In this document: positions 53,580-62,577 of the stretch, in pieces
Layout of the letters: the number at the start of each line of letters is the position of its first letter
How positions within the stretch are numbered: position 1 is the first letter of the stretch
Assembly (NCBI RefSeq): GCF_008180865.1
Contig: NZ_VTEX01000001.1
Location: 1,203,809 to 1,267,808, forward strand
DNA length: 64,000 nt
Reading direction: 5' to 3'
Origin: Rossellomorea aquimaris
GTDB lineage: Bacteria; Bacillota; Bacilli; Bacillales; Bacillaceae_B
The notes under the pieces: generated by a model
The model's database searches: none
Told to the model about the DNA's origin: nothing
The model's input: the letters and a program-made list of their open reading frames with translations, nothing else
Position numbers and translations under genes: made by a program

Positions 53580-53613
53580 AAAGGAGCAGGACAATGCTGT
53601 CCTACTCCTTTGT
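53580..53613. terminator. Bidirectional terminator
   Basis: AAAGGAGCAGGACA (53580-53593) pairs with TGTCCTACTCCTTT (53598-53611), one internal mismatch. It separates two convergent genes. Confidence 0.82.
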
Positions 53614-54051
53614 TACGTTATGAAGAACTGCATCATCAATTCGACCGTTATCATTAACAAGTTCAATTGTGACAGCTTCTTTGTCTTTATTCTTTATTTC
53701 TCTTATCAACTTGTCGATCTCTTCCGGTTTTTTAATATCTACAGTTTTCATAACCTCAAACTCTTGCGGAGATTCTCCCTGTTTACGGCTCTTTAACTCT
53801 TCATCTGCGTAAATCAGATCCGTTCCCAGGGCATTTTTAATCGTGGTTCCCTGCAGGAAGAAACGGGTTTGAAACGGAGTATCAGGTTCAAGTTCTTTGT
53901 CTGTGACCACTCCTCTGAACGTAATCGTATTGGCCTTTTCATCTATTGTCACTCCACCACTCACGACCATTTCAGCAGCATTCCGGTTACATGCACTCAA
54001 TAGAACGGCCATAAGTATTCCGGCTATGATTACTACTTTTGATGCTTTCAC
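53602..54051 (-). CDS. Lipoprotein of unknown function
   Basis: 149 residues. Lipoprotein signal with lipobox LLSAC (Cys21), then a soluble domain outside the membrane. It contains alternating strands (ITFRGVVTDKELEPDTPFQT) and a charged segment (REIKNKDKEAVTIEL). No family recognised. AGGAGG lies before the ATG. Convergent with the DUF2164 gene. Confidence 0.7.
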   Translation of the reverse strand: MKASKVVIIAGILMAVLLSACNRNAAEMVVSGGVTIDEKANTITFRGVVTDKELEPDTPFQTRFFLQGTTIKNALGTDLIYADEELKSRKQGESPQEFEVMKTVDIKKPEEIDKLIREIKNKDKEAVTIELVNDNGRIDDAVLHNVTKE

Positions 54052-54139
54052 TAAGGTGTCCTCCTTATATGTATGTGCATTAATATTTTACCAAATGTTG
54101 AATGAAAAGTGCCAGATACAATTTGCACTGTACTTTTAA

Positions 54140-54857
54140 TGCAAAATTAGTGGGATTTAATGATAGGAGGCAGTATGGATACAGGACAGGGAACTTTGTG
54201 AGGTGAAACAGTGGATTAAAAAAGAGGTCGGTGGTCAAAGGGCTTTGTCATTCAATTTTATCGATTGATAAACATACGAAAAATTACTTGGTGGCCGGAT
54301 CAAAGTCGCCATCTTCACTCTTTGTTGGAGGAAATGGAGTGCATACTGATTTCCGATATAACTTATAGCTTTTTTGATATTTCATTATGTTGGTTTGATC
54401 TTACCACCAATCGATGACATCAAGTAAATCAGCCGGACGATTGTTAAGCTATCGCCAGCTAGAGAAAATAAAAGAATTCCTATTCATTACTTTGTGAGAT
54501 GCTTGTTACATACGGCTTTAAGGATAAACATTTTTTCTTGTAGACTTAACATTCTCCAACACTTTGCACGAATAATCATAATGATCTCCCCTTTCCTTAT
54601 TTTCATACTCTTTTACTTACTTGTCTTTACCTCCTTTTCAACCATTACAAACACTTCAATTTGCTACATATTTACAAACAAAAATACTTTCTCCGACATG
54701 TTGCCCTATCGAAAAAAGTATTAATTGAAAACATATGTCAATACGTATAGGTAAATGTAGAATTCTTTTTGAAAAAGATCTCGTTTTAATTTGAAATCAT
54801 GTTTAATAATCATTGATCTCGTGGAACTTTTAGAAAGCACCTTATTAAAAAGTCCAT
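54140..54857. other. Gene-poor stretch, possibly a decayed gene
   Basis: About 720 bp without a convincing gene. On the forward strand 54175-54265 encodes WIQDRELCEVKQWIKKEVGG and on to FNFID before two stops, without a usable start. On the reverse strand about 54480-54386 encodes LFSLAGDSLTIVRLIYLM then SSIGGKIKPT, also without a start. Several short frames are broken by stops. I cannot name a parent gene. Confidence 0.35.
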
Positions 54858-55475
54858 TTACGAAAGGAGTTTCACAAAATGATGAAGTACCCTGGCTGTT
54901 AGCCCCCATATTACTTTGTCTTCATAGTAATAAAAATGTTCTTTCATATTTCTCGCTTGCCAGTTGTAATTTTCTCCACCGGGAATCTGTTTGAAGGGAA
55001 AGCTCTCTTCTGGCTCCATCTTGAACTTGATGTTATACAAGTCCGGTTCCCTTTCCTGAAGATAGGTTAATGGTGTAGTAAAGATTTCATCCACTTCAGC
55101 TTGATTAGGTTTTAATTCTTTTAAGGATACATTTATCTTGCCTACATATGGATAAATGATCGTCCCAAAAGGAGATACGATATAATCAAGTGGATACACA
55201 TCTGTAATGGTGTCCGTATGAATTCCCAGTTCTTCTGATGTCTCACGAATAGCTGCTGCTTTCTCATCCGAATCACTTCGATCTATCCTTCCTCCAGGAA
55301 AACAGATTTCTCCAGGTTGTCTTCTCATGTTTAAGGAACGAACTTCAAATAAAACATGTGTTTGGCCGTTGACCTCAATCAAAGGAAGTAGAATAGCATA
55401 TTCAGAAAATGTTTCACTTCCAAGCACTTTCGGAGTTCTATCTTTGAATAGCTGCAGTATCTCATTCACATCCAT
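54858..55475 (-). CDS. Nudix CoA pyrophosphatase-like protein
   Basis: 205 residues. RRQPGEICFPGGRIDRSDSD leads into AAAIRETSEELGI, the extended Nudix signature characteristic of CoA pyrophosphatases (NudL type), which cleave coenzyme A or acyl-CoA. The substrate call is moderate. The upstream ATG has GGAGGGGG. Monocistronic; its promoter region (55476-55721) holds a terminator of the neighbour. Confidence 0.87.
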   Translation of the reverse strand: MDVNEILQLFKDRTPKVLGSETFSEYAILLPLIEVNGQTHVLFEVRSLNMRRQPGEICFPGGRIDRSDSDEKAAAIRETSEELGIHTDTITDVYPLDYIVSPFGTIIYPYVGKINVSLKELKPNQAEVDEIFTTPLTYLQEREPDLYNIKFKMEPEESFPFKQIPGGENYNWQARNMKEHFYYYEDKVIWGLTARVLHHFVKLLS

Positions 55476-55685
55476 TCTATCCCCCCCTTCTTTAGATAAT
55501 CTATTCTATGATTTTCTTTATTATAGTATGAACAAGTAGCAAGACCAAGCTATACGTCTCCCCACTTTCCTATTTGATCTATAACACTATCGTATACTGA
55601 AAGAATCTTAGAAGTACTATTTTTCGTATTGGACATCCTCTTTCCCACGACCTTAATTCATTGCCTAGTATCCAAATAAAATAAA

Positions 55686-55712
55686 CATCCTGCTGAACGT
55701 ATTGGCAGGATG
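55686..55712 (-). terminator. Terminator of the CDF transporter gene
   Basis: CATCCTGC (55686-55693) pairs with GCAGGATG (55705-55712). On the reverse strand TTTATTTTATTT follows. Confidence 0.78.
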
Positions 55713-55721
55713 CTTTGTTAC

Positions 55722-56699
55722 TTATTGTTCAGGATTTATTCCTTTCCATTCCTGAATTCCATCGTCTTCGATGATCCCCAACGTTACGTCCGCAATGTCC
55801 GGATCACTCATTAATTTATCTTGAACAGAGAATTTAATATCATCTGCTTCCGAAAGGGGTAATCCCCTTTTCAGTTCAAGGTAAGATTCAACATGATAGT
55901 ATCGACCTTCCTGAGTGATTCTCAGTTTAAAGATATCGATTACTGCTTCGTGCTCAAAGATCGCACTTGCGATTCGGTCCTCGACTTCCTTTGGAGCAGC
56001 CACTCCTATCAGACCGACCATGTTGTCATAACCGACTCTGAAGGCGACTCCAACCATGAGGAATCCAATGACAATGGTGACGATTCCATCCAAAAGCTGA
56101 TAGGCAGAGAAATAGGACACCAATACCGCAATCAGAGCTAAGATAGCCCCTGAAACAGCGACCAAATCCTCATAAAAAACGAGCCTTGTCGGTGGTGAAG
56201 CACGCTTTACGTTTTTAAACGCTCCTGAGAAAATTCCCAAACCCGTGCTTTCAGCTCTTGCTTCCTGTCCGATTTCCTTCATTACTTTATAGAGAATGGC
56301 ACCATCGATAAGGATATTCAGTAATAATACCGACACGTTCAGCCAAATGCCCTTTACCTCTGCGGGATGTTTAAGTAAATGAATCCCTTCCCGTATGGTT
56401 TCATAGGCCATGATGGAAACAACGATAACCGCAATCATGCAGAAAAGATTGATGACTCTTCCAAATCCTGTCGGGAACTTATCCGTAGGTTGTTTTTCTG
56501 AAAGAACACTTCCTATAAATACAAAGCCTTGATTCACTGCATCAGCTAACGAATGCATCGCCGAGGCAAACATTGCTCCACTTCCACTGATGAAGTAGGC
56601 TATCCCCTTTGCAATCGCCAGAATACCGTTCCCCACCATAGCGAAAAATGATGACTTGTTTCCTTTCTTCACTAATGAAATAAAAGATTGATCCCCCAC
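55722..56699 (-). CDS. Cation diffusion facilitator (metal efflux) protein
   Basis: 325 residues. Six membrane segments, with the metal site motif MHSLADAVNQ in segment 2 and YEDLVAVSGAILALIAVLVS in segment 5. A cytosolic C-terminal domain (about 235-320) has the usual beta-alpha-beta layout. It exchanges protons for Zn2+, Co2+, Fe2+ or Mn2+; the exact metal is not predictable. Similar in form to YdbO/YeaB of B. subtilis. Monocistronic. Confidence 0.9.
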   Translation of the reverse strand: MGDQSFISLVKKGNKSSFFAMVGNGILAIAKGIAYFISGSGAMFASAMHSLADAVNQGFVFIGSVLSEKQPTDKFPTGFGRVINLFCMIAVIVVSIMAYETIREGIHLLKHPAEVKGIWLNVSVLLLNILIDGAILYKVMKEIGQEARAESTGLGIFSGAFKNVKRASPPTRLVFYEDLVAVSGAILALIAVLVSYFSAYQLLDGIVTIVIGFLMVGVAFRVGYDNMVGLIGVAAPKEVEDRIASAIFEHEAVIDIFKLRITQEGRYYHVESYLELKRGLPLSEADDIKFSVQDKLMSDPDIADVTLGIIEDDGIQEWKGINPEQ

Positions 56700-56856
56700 A
56701 TTTCACACCACCTATACTTAATTCTTAATAAGTAGTATCTCACCAGATAGAACTTTCATAAGCCGATTGACGAACCTTTTCAGCTTTTCTATACTGTAAC
56801 AATGAATGTATAGATGATTACATAAAACGAATTTATTAAGGTCAGGAGAACAAAAC

Positions 56857-57918
56857 ATGGATTTTACTATTCAAAACCTTTCCTTCTACTTAATACAGGT
56901 AGAGGGCAAAGGGGAAGAAGCCGATAAACGGCATAAGCATTTTCAGACGTTAACTGGTACCGAATATGAAGAAAGTCCATTAAAAAGCTTTTTAGATGGC
57001 GAACTAACCAAAATCGTGAAACGGAAAGTAGATCGACATTCAAAGTCCGAGTCTGCCCCAACAAAAATTGGACGATTTGTAGTGGAACCAGGTCATGAAC
57101 TGACTTCCAATCCAAATTTTAATTTATTTCACCGCACACGTTATGCTGAAAACAAAGAGGACTTTCGCGAAGCCTGTGATCAAATTGTTCAAATGTACTT
57201 AGAAGCGAGTGCTATCCGCGGTGGTGCATTCCTCGTTGCGACTGCAAAGCTGACTAAATTCTTCGACGATCCTTTTGTGTTCATCATGAAATGTGATTTT
57301 GAACCAAAGGTTGCCACCATTACCGATGAAGCGACTCTGATTCACAATGTCGAAATGGCGATTACGACGAAAAACATGAAATCCATCCAATATCCTTACA
57401 TGCCTGAAGAAGGCATGATGGACTCTGCCGAAATCAAGATTCATCAAGCTTCACACGCCAGATACTTTGAAGATTTCTTGAAATGGGTGGAATATGAGAA
57501 GTCCATGCCGGAAATCGTGAAATCTCAGGTTTACGGCATGGTCAAGGAACATATTTCAGAAACCTATGCCGAAGAGAGTGACGAACGGGTTGAATTTGAA
57601 GAAGCAGTGGAAGAATGGGCAATCAGTCCAAAGCGTGAGCTTCAGGAAAGGTTCACGACTGAACAAGTGGTAGAAGCCACCTCCCAAATCGTCGAACAGT
57701 CACCTGAAGTCGAACTGAAGGTGAAACTTGATCATGTATCCGTTAAAGCTCTTCTTTCCGACTTTGGTGACAGCATTCATCTTGCGAAAGTAAACGGTCG
57801 ATATGTACTGATGATCGAAAGCGAGTCCGTCATGTTTGAAAAAGGCTTCTCCCCACTGGAATTTTTAAAGCCTGATGAACTGCATGAAGTGATTCAGCGA
57901 ATACAAGAAAAAGAATAA
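56857..57918 (+). CDS. DUF3900 family protein
   Basis: 353 residues, soluble and highly charged. The opening FTIQNLSFYLIQVEGKGEEA followed by DKRHKH is what I recall of DUF3900, a Bacillaceae family of unknown function. The layout (long helical middle, then a beta-rich C-terminus ending LHEVIQRIQEKE) also recalls YejK-like nucleoid proteins, but that is weak. CAGGAG lies before the ATG. Monocistronic. Confidence 0.7.
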   Translation: MDFTIQNLSFYLIQVEGKGEEADKRHKHFQTLTGTEYEESPLKSFLDGELTKIVKRKVDRHSKSESAPTKIGRFVVEPGHELTSNPNFNLFHRTRYAENKEDFREACDQIVQMYLEASAIRGGAFLVATAKLTKFFDDPFVFIMKCDFEPKVATITDEATLIHNVEMAITTKNMKSIQYPYMPEEGMMDSAEIKIHQASHARYFEDFLKWVEYEKSMPEIVKSQVYGMVKEHISETYAEESDERVEFEEAVEEWAISPKRELQERFTTEQVVEATSQIVEQSPEVELKVKLDHVSVKALLSDFGDSIHLAKVNGRYVLMIESESVMFEKGFSPLEFLKPDELHEVIQRIQEKE

Positions 57919-57921
57919 GAT

Positions 57922-57955
57922 AGAGCCATGTTTTAAAATACATGGCTCTTTTTCT
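57922..57955 (+). terminator. Terminator of the DUF3900 gene
   Basis: AGAGCCATG (57922-57930) pairs perfectly with CATGGCTCT (57941-57949), followed by TTTTCT. Confidence 0.85.
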
Positions 57956-58038
57956 AAGAAATCTCTTGTCTAGATGAAGGAATTTTCATAAAATTTAGTA
58001 AGTAACTTCTTTACATTTTGATTAATTGGAGATGAAAC

Positions 58039-58860
58039 ATGCTTACTTCAAAACAGCTTCAAGACATTAAAAGCCTGCAGATCGTCTGCGAAAAACACGA
58101 AGAGATAAATTTAAAACTTAACTGGGATATGCTTAAAAACCGTACAAACAGCCTGGATGATTTTCTTCTTTACGAAGAGGAGCAACTGATAGGATTTTTA
58201 GGGTTGTACGGCTTTGGTGAAACATATGAATTATGTGGGATGATTCACCCGGATTACCGTAACCAACAACTATTTCGAGAACTATTCCAGGAAGCCATAC
58301 AATCACTAAGGTCACGATCTGTTCAAAAACTCTTACTGAATTCTCCCGGCTCTTCAGCTTCCGGGAAGGGGTTTATTGAAAAAATAAAAGCCACTTATGA
58401 TTTTACAGAATATGAAATGAAGTGGAATAAAAAAAGTTTGTCCTTAAACAACACTGATCTTCAATTACGGAATGCTTCTGAAAAGGATATAGAAACGATC
58501 ATTGACCTTGATGAAAAATGCTTTCACGTTGTAAGGTCTGATGCTGAATCATACACCAAGAGATTACTTGAATCAGGTGAAGGAAACTTAATGATTGTTT
58601 ACAATGGAGCCACCGTAGGGAAGATTAGAATTCAACGAGTGGACAATCGAAGCTTTATTTATGGCTTCGCTATCCATCCCTCCCATCAGGGAAAAGGCAT
58701 CGGTAGAAATGCCCTGTCTCAAGTCGTGATGAAGGAATCCGAGTGGACCGGCGATATTTACCTGGATGTATCGGCTACCAACAGGAATGCCCTTAAGCTT
58801 TATGAATCAAGTGGATTTCAGACCTTCTATAGTCAGGATTACTACCAGTTTCCTTTATAA
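58039..58860 (+). CDS. GNAT-family acetyltransferase, two-domain
   Basis: 273 residues. Both halves look like GNAT modules; the C-terminal one has the clear acetyl-CoA motif GFAIHPSHQGKGIGRNALSQ and DVSATNRNALKLYESSGF. The N-terminal half has GMIHPDYRNQQLFRELFQEA. Tandem GNAT proteins include mycothiol synthase-like enzymes, but the substrate is not predictable. GGAGATGAAAC precedes the ATG. Monocistronic. Confidence 0.88.
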   Translation: MLTSKQLQDIKSLQIVCEKHEEINLKLNWDMLKNRTNSLDDFLLYEEEQLIGFLGLYGFGETYELCGMIHPDYRNQQLFRELFQEAIQSLRSRSVQKLLLNSPGSSASGKGFIEKIKATYDFTEYEMKWNKKSLSLNNTDLQLRNASEKDIETIIDLDEKCFHVVRSDAESYTKRLLESGEGNLMIVYNGATVGKIRIQRVDNRSFIYGFAIHPSHQGKGIGRNALSQVVMKESEWTGDIYLDVSATNRNALKLYESSGFQTFYSQDYYQFPL

Positions 58861-58885
58861 GATTTAGCCATATTAACGAGGAAGA

Positions 58886-58915
58886 GCACAGAGGTTCAGA
58901 CCCCTGTGCCTTTTT
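58886..58915. terminator. Terminator between GNAT and phosphoesterase genes
   Basis: GCACAG (58886-58891) pairs with CTGTGC (58904-58909), with inner GG/CC pairs, and is followed by CTTTTTAA. Confidence 0.75.
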
Positions 58916-59402
58916 AACGGTAAAATTTATGTTCTATTTTCCACGTGTCTTCAATGGTCAAAACACCGTGGGAGAAGTAAGGAAGTTTACGTTTATCCGT
59001 GGGGGATCCTGGATTAAACAAAAGTCTCCCTTTCATATAGCGGGAATATGGGATATGTGAATGACCAAAGACGATCAAGTCTACCTCATCAGATTCGAAC
59101 GCTTCCAGAGCTCTTTTCTCCGTTGTTTTCCCCTTCCCGTGTCCGTGCACCACACCGATTTTCAGTCCTTTTTTCTTGATGATTCTTTTTCGGGGAAGAA
59201 GCGCTTGAAGATCTGCATTGTCCCCATTTCCGACAACGGCAATCAGTTCTCCGTACTCCATAAACTCTCGATAAGCATCAAGGGTTTGAAAGTCTCCTGC
59301 ATGGATGATCAAATCACTACTCATGAGATCTTCCTTCAGAATTTCAGGAAGCCCTCTCCTTTTTTTAGGCATGTGGGTATCGGACACGACTATAATCTTC
59401 AT
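58914..59402 (-). CDS. YfcE/MJ0936-type metallophosphoesterase
   Basis: 162 residues with the calcineurin-like motifs in order: VVSDTHMP (D-x-H), HAGDFQT (GD), VVGNGDN (GN-x-D), VHGHGKGK and VFGHSHIPYS (GH-x-H). It hydrolyses phosphodiesters with two metal ions; the natural substrate is unknown. It resembles YsnB of B. subtilis. It lies 18 bp downstream of the MetRS gene, in the same direction, so it is probably read from the T-box promoter too. Confidence 0.9.
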   Translation of the reverse strand: MKIIVVSDTHMPKKRRGLPEILKEDLMSSDLIIHAGDFQTLDAYREFMEYGELIAVVGNGDNADLQALLPRKRIIKKKGLKIGVVHGHGKGKTTEKRALEAFESDEVDLIVFGHSHIPYSRYMKGRLLFNPGSPTDKRKLPYFSHGVLTIEDTWKIEHKFYR

Positions 59403-59420
59403 CTCATACTCCTTTTGGTT

Positions 59421-61055
59421 TCACTGTGCTTTCTGTTTTAATTGTTTCCGTTCTGTCTCAATTTGATCAAGGTCAATACGGTTAAACAATGGTGTTGTCG
59501 CTTCAATGCTGATTTCTACCGGCAAAGATACTGGAGCCCATACGGATTGCCCGCTCATACCCAGTTGATCAGCCAATTTTGAAGAAGTGAAGGGGAGAAA
59601 CGGTTGAATGAGATTCCTTAAATTACATAATAGGTACAGGAATTCCTCTAATATCTTTCTTCCTTCCTCCCTATCCTCTTTTAATACATTCCACGGTTTC
59701 AATTCATCAAAACGCTTATTCGACCATCGAATGAATTCGAATGCTATTTCAATTCCCTGTCGAGTGTTCCCTTCCTCAATCGATTGCCCAACCGAATAAA
59801 ATGTTTCTTCTATTTTATCCTTAACAACATTAGGCATAATAGAGAGAGTAAGGTTATGACCAAATTCTTTCCCATAAAATTTCAACGTGCGTTGAGCCAG
59901 ATTCCCCAGAGCTCCCAGCAGTTCACTGTTATGACTATAAATGAATTCTCTCCAGGAGAAATCTGCATCTCTCTTTTCCGGTGCATTAATGGTAAGAAAA
60001 TACCGAATGGAATCTGGATGATAGTCGTTGAGAAGTTCCTTCACCCAAACAGCCCAATTCCCGCTCGTTGAAATTTTCCTTTTCTCAAGGGTTAAATATT
60101 CATTTGAAACAATATAGTCAGGAAGATTCCCTTCGCCAATTCCTATAAGAATGGCGGGCCAAATAATACTATGAAAAGGGATATTATCTTTTCCATGTAC
60201 ATAATAGGACGTGGTTGCCTCCTGCCAAAAGTCCTTCCACTCACGCTGATGCTCCCTCGCCCACTTTTTTGAAGCACTCAAATAGCCACTCACAGCCTCT
60301 ATCCATACATATATTTTCTTATCTTGAAAACCTTGAATCGGGACCTGCACACCATTCTCTAAATCCCTTGTAACCGGTCGGTCATGCAAGCCTTCCTTTA
60401 AATAGCGATTTGTAAGCTGAAGGGCATTATCTCTCCACCCGGTGCCGTTATCCATCAGTAATTGTTGAAGAGGTTCCTGTAATTTAGAAAGGGAGAAATA
60501 TAAATGCTTTGTCGTCCTAAGCACCGGTTCATGACCACAGAGCTTGCAGGTTTTATCCATTAAATCAGTCGGGTCTAAAACCGTCGAGCATTGATCACAC
60601 TGATCACCTCTTGCCCTCGAGCCACATACGGGACAGGTTCCTTCCACAAACCGATCAGGCAAAAATTGATGATCATGCTCACAATACGTTTGCTCCACTT
60701 CTTTTTCATAAAGCCAGCCCCGTTGATAAAGAGTGGTAAAGATGTTTTGAACTTCTTCATGATGATGTGAGTGATCTGTTCTTGTGTACTCTTCATAACT
60801 AAAGCCTAAAGCGTGGAAACACTCCAGGAACTCGTGGTGATATCGATTCGCTACCTCTTCAATGCTTTTTCCTTCCTGTCTGGCCCGAATACCGATGGGG
60901 GTCCCATTACAGTCACTTCCTGACACGTAGAGAACATCTTCTCCTTTTAGACGGTAATATCTTGCAATAATGTCCCCTGGCAATAGGGCTGCGATGTGAC
61001 CTAAATGTAACGACCCATTTGCGTATGGCCAAGCGCCACCAATAAATATAGTCAT
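59421..61055 (-). CDS. metG: Methionyl-tRNA synthetase, T-box-regulated paralogue
   Basis: 544 residues. Class I motifs are HLGH (17-20) and KISTS (327-331, the KMSKS position). A zinc-binding insert carries CPVC (141-144), CDQC (153-156) and CKLC (170-173). The anticodon-binding helical domain follows. It charges tRNA-Met. It lacks the C-terminal tRNA-binding (EMAP-like) domain that lengthens B. subtilis MetS to about 660 residues. The leader is a T-box with an AUG specifier. It may be a second, stress- or starvation-induced MetRS; a main copy elsewhere is expected but not visible. GGAGGAGG precedes the ATG. Confidence 0.94.
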   Translation of the reverse strand: MTIFIGGAWPYANGSLHLGHIAALLPGDIIARYYRLKGEDVLYVSGSDCNGTPIGIRARQEGKSIEEVANRYHHEFLECFHALGFSYEEYTRTDHSHHHEEVQNIFTTLYQRGWLYEKEVEQTYCEHDHQFLPDRFVEGTCPVCGSRARGDQCDQCSTVLDPTDLMDKTCKLCGHEPVLRTTKHLYFSLSKLQEPLQQLLMDNGTGWRDNALQLTNRYLKEGLHDRPVTRDLENGVQVPIQGFQDKKIYVWIEAVSGYLSASKKWAREHQREWKDFWQEATTSYYVHGKDNIPFHSIIWPAILIGIGEGNLPDYIVSNEYLTLEKRKISTSGNWAVWVKELLNDYHPDSIRYFLTINAPEKRDADFSWREFIYSHNSELLGALGNLAQRTLKFYGKEFGHNLTLSIMPNVVKDKIEETFYSVGQSIEEGNTRQGIEIAFEFIRWSNKRFDELKPWNVLKEDREEGRKILEEFLYLLCNLRNLIQPFLPFTSSKLADQLGMSGQSVWAPVSLPVEISIEATTPLFNRIDLDQIETERKQLKQKAQ

Positions 61056-61083
61056 GACCTTATCCTCCTCCTGAAAAATATAA

Positions 61084-61376
61084 AAAACCCCTCGTCCTTA
61101 GATATCGATCGACATCTAAGGACGAGGGGTTGAACTCGTGGTACCACCTTAGTTTATAGCTTGCTCACACAAGTCTATCTCAGCAAGTACGGAGCATATA
61201 AACAGCTCTTATACCGTGACAATGATAACGGATGCCCACTCCCGTTCCACCCTACACCAAAGCGGTTCGAGTAGAATGCTCCGAGACCATTTTCCATAAC
61301 GAGTTACCCTGCTTCTTTTCAGCTTCCGAAGCTCTCTGATTAAGGACTCATCTATGTACTCTTCTCATCAACGCAA
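61084..61376 (-). promoter_or_regulatory. T-box riboswitch with AUG specifier upstream of metG
   Basis: The transcript has the T-box sequence AAGGTGGTACCACG (61137-61150, reverse strand) and a stem I with AGTA and AGAGAG blocks. In the specifier loop GAAAATGGTC, AUG at 61288-61290 is the specifier, above which CATA/TATG and GAGT/ACTC pair. A strong terminator (CCCCTCGTCCTTAGAT and its complement, then TTTTTT; 61086-61131) follows. Uncharged tRNA-Met is expected to favour readthrough. Confidence 0.93.
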
Positions 61377-61516
61377 GTTAGATTTGTTTATATTATGCCA
61401 CTTTTCCAAAAAATTGCAACATCGCTTTAAAGGTTTTAATTGTGAGTATTAGTGGAAAGGTGTATAGACGATACTATTTTATTAGACCAGATTTCAGCAA
61501 AAGAGGTGATGCCCTG

Positions 61517-62113
61517 TTGTTTTCATTACAAAAGCAATTCAAGCGTCCTAATGGATTACTCGGCTGGTTTGTCGGAAAAGTAATGGAATTCGATAATCGA
61601 AAAATAAATAATTGGTCCATTAAGCAATTGTCCATTAAAGATGGCGATCATATTCTGGAAGTAGGCTACGGGCCCGGATATTGTATTCATCGCATTTCAA
61701 GTCGTTTTCCTAAATCGCTTGTGGATGGGGTTGATATTTCTGAGACAATGAAGAATGCTGCACACAATAAGAATGAAAAAGCCATTGAGAATGAAAGAGT
61801 TCGGTTATTTGTTCATGATATTAGTCAATTTGAATTGAACAATGTTGAGTACGATCGGATTTTTTCCGTCAATAACTATCCTCTATGGAAAGACCAGAAA
61901 AAATCACTTTCACATTTATATAATATGTTAAAAAAAGGTGGCACCCTTCTCATTACCGTCCAACCACGCGGGGATGAGGAAAGGGATAGCAGGGCGAAAC
62001 ACTATGGCGAGAAAATTTCTGAAGCTTTGCATGAAGCTGGCTTTAAAGATATCACTCTTTCTTATTGGAATGTTAAACCCGCTTTAACGGTATGTGTGAA
62101 GTGTGTGAAGTAG
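61517..62113 (+). CDS. Class I SAM-dependent methyltransferase
   Basis: 198 residues from a TTG at 61517, supported by AGAGGTGAT (61502-61510); a GTG at 61442 would add 25 residues but its site is weaker. Motif I is HILEVGYGPGYCIH, motif II region VDGVDISETM and the post-I FSVNNYPLWKDQ. It transfers a methyl group from SAM; the target is unknown. Monocistronic, followed by a terminator. Confidence 0.82.
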   Translation: MFSLQKQFKRPNGLLGWFVGKVMEFDNRKINNWSIKQLSIKDGDHILEVGYGPGYCIHRISSRFPKSLVDGVDISETMKNAAHNKNEKAIENERVRLFVHDISQFELNNVEYDRIFSVNNYPLWKDQKKSLSHLYNMLKKGGTLLITVQPRGDEERDSRAKHYGEKISEALHEAGFKDITLSYWNVKPALTVCVKCVK

Positions 62114-62129
62114 ATTTGCAAAAACAAGC

Positions 62130-62167
62130 ACCTCCTTAAGAAAATCAATTCTTACAGGAGGTTTTTC
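62130..62167. terminator. Bidirectional terminator
   Basis: ACCTCCTTAAGAA (62130-62142) pairs with TTCTTACAGGAGGT (62149-62162), followed by TTTTCC. It lies between convergent genes. Confidence 0.78.
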
Positions 62168-62196
62168 CTTTACCGTTTAAATGTTCTTAATCCATT

Positions 62197-62562
62197 TTAA
62201 CCCGTACAAATCATCAATAAATTCCCGTTGACATCTCTAAAGTTAAAATAAGAAAAGTCGGGAAACGTGATGATCCCGGATTCAAATGTGACTTTCTTTT
62301 CGTGAAAGTCTTCTCTTACTTTTTCAATTTGAGTGGTATGGAAATTGCACATTGGAACATTTGAAGCAGATGGAGTGAATCCTTTTTCCTCTTCTAAAGT
62401 TAGTGATGTTTCCCCCATCTGAAAAGTATAAACGGGAAGCTCCTCAATCTCATTATACTGCACTGGATCGACTTCAAAACCCAGTACTTTTTCGTACCAA
62501 TCCACAGAATCCTTTAGATTAAGAACGGGAATAAACACTGTATTCATTTTTCTTTGAATCAT
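62197..62562 (-). CDS. VOC (glyoxalase-like) family protein
   Basis: 121 residues. The start MNTVFIPVLNLKDSVDWYEK followed by VLGFEV and the end FSYFNFRDVNGNLLMICTG match the VOC fold with the expected metal-ligand positions. Start ATG with AAGGAGG. It lies 15 bp after the LD-carboxypeptidase gene on the same strand, so the two form a small operon. Substrate unknown. Confidence 0.87.
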   Translation of the reverse strand: MIQRKMNTVFIPVLNLKDSVDWYEKVLGFEVDPVQYNEIEELPVYTFQMGETSLTLEEEKGFTPSASNVPMCNFHTTQIEKVREDFHEKKVTFESGIITFPDFSYFNFRDVNGNLLMICTG

Positions 62563-62577
62563 GTGAACTCCTCCTTA

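Noticed and set aside
54494..54724. Forward frame of 76 codons, hydrophobic
   Set aside because: It is AT-driven (Phe, Ile, Tyr), lacks a ribosome binding site and shows no family feature.
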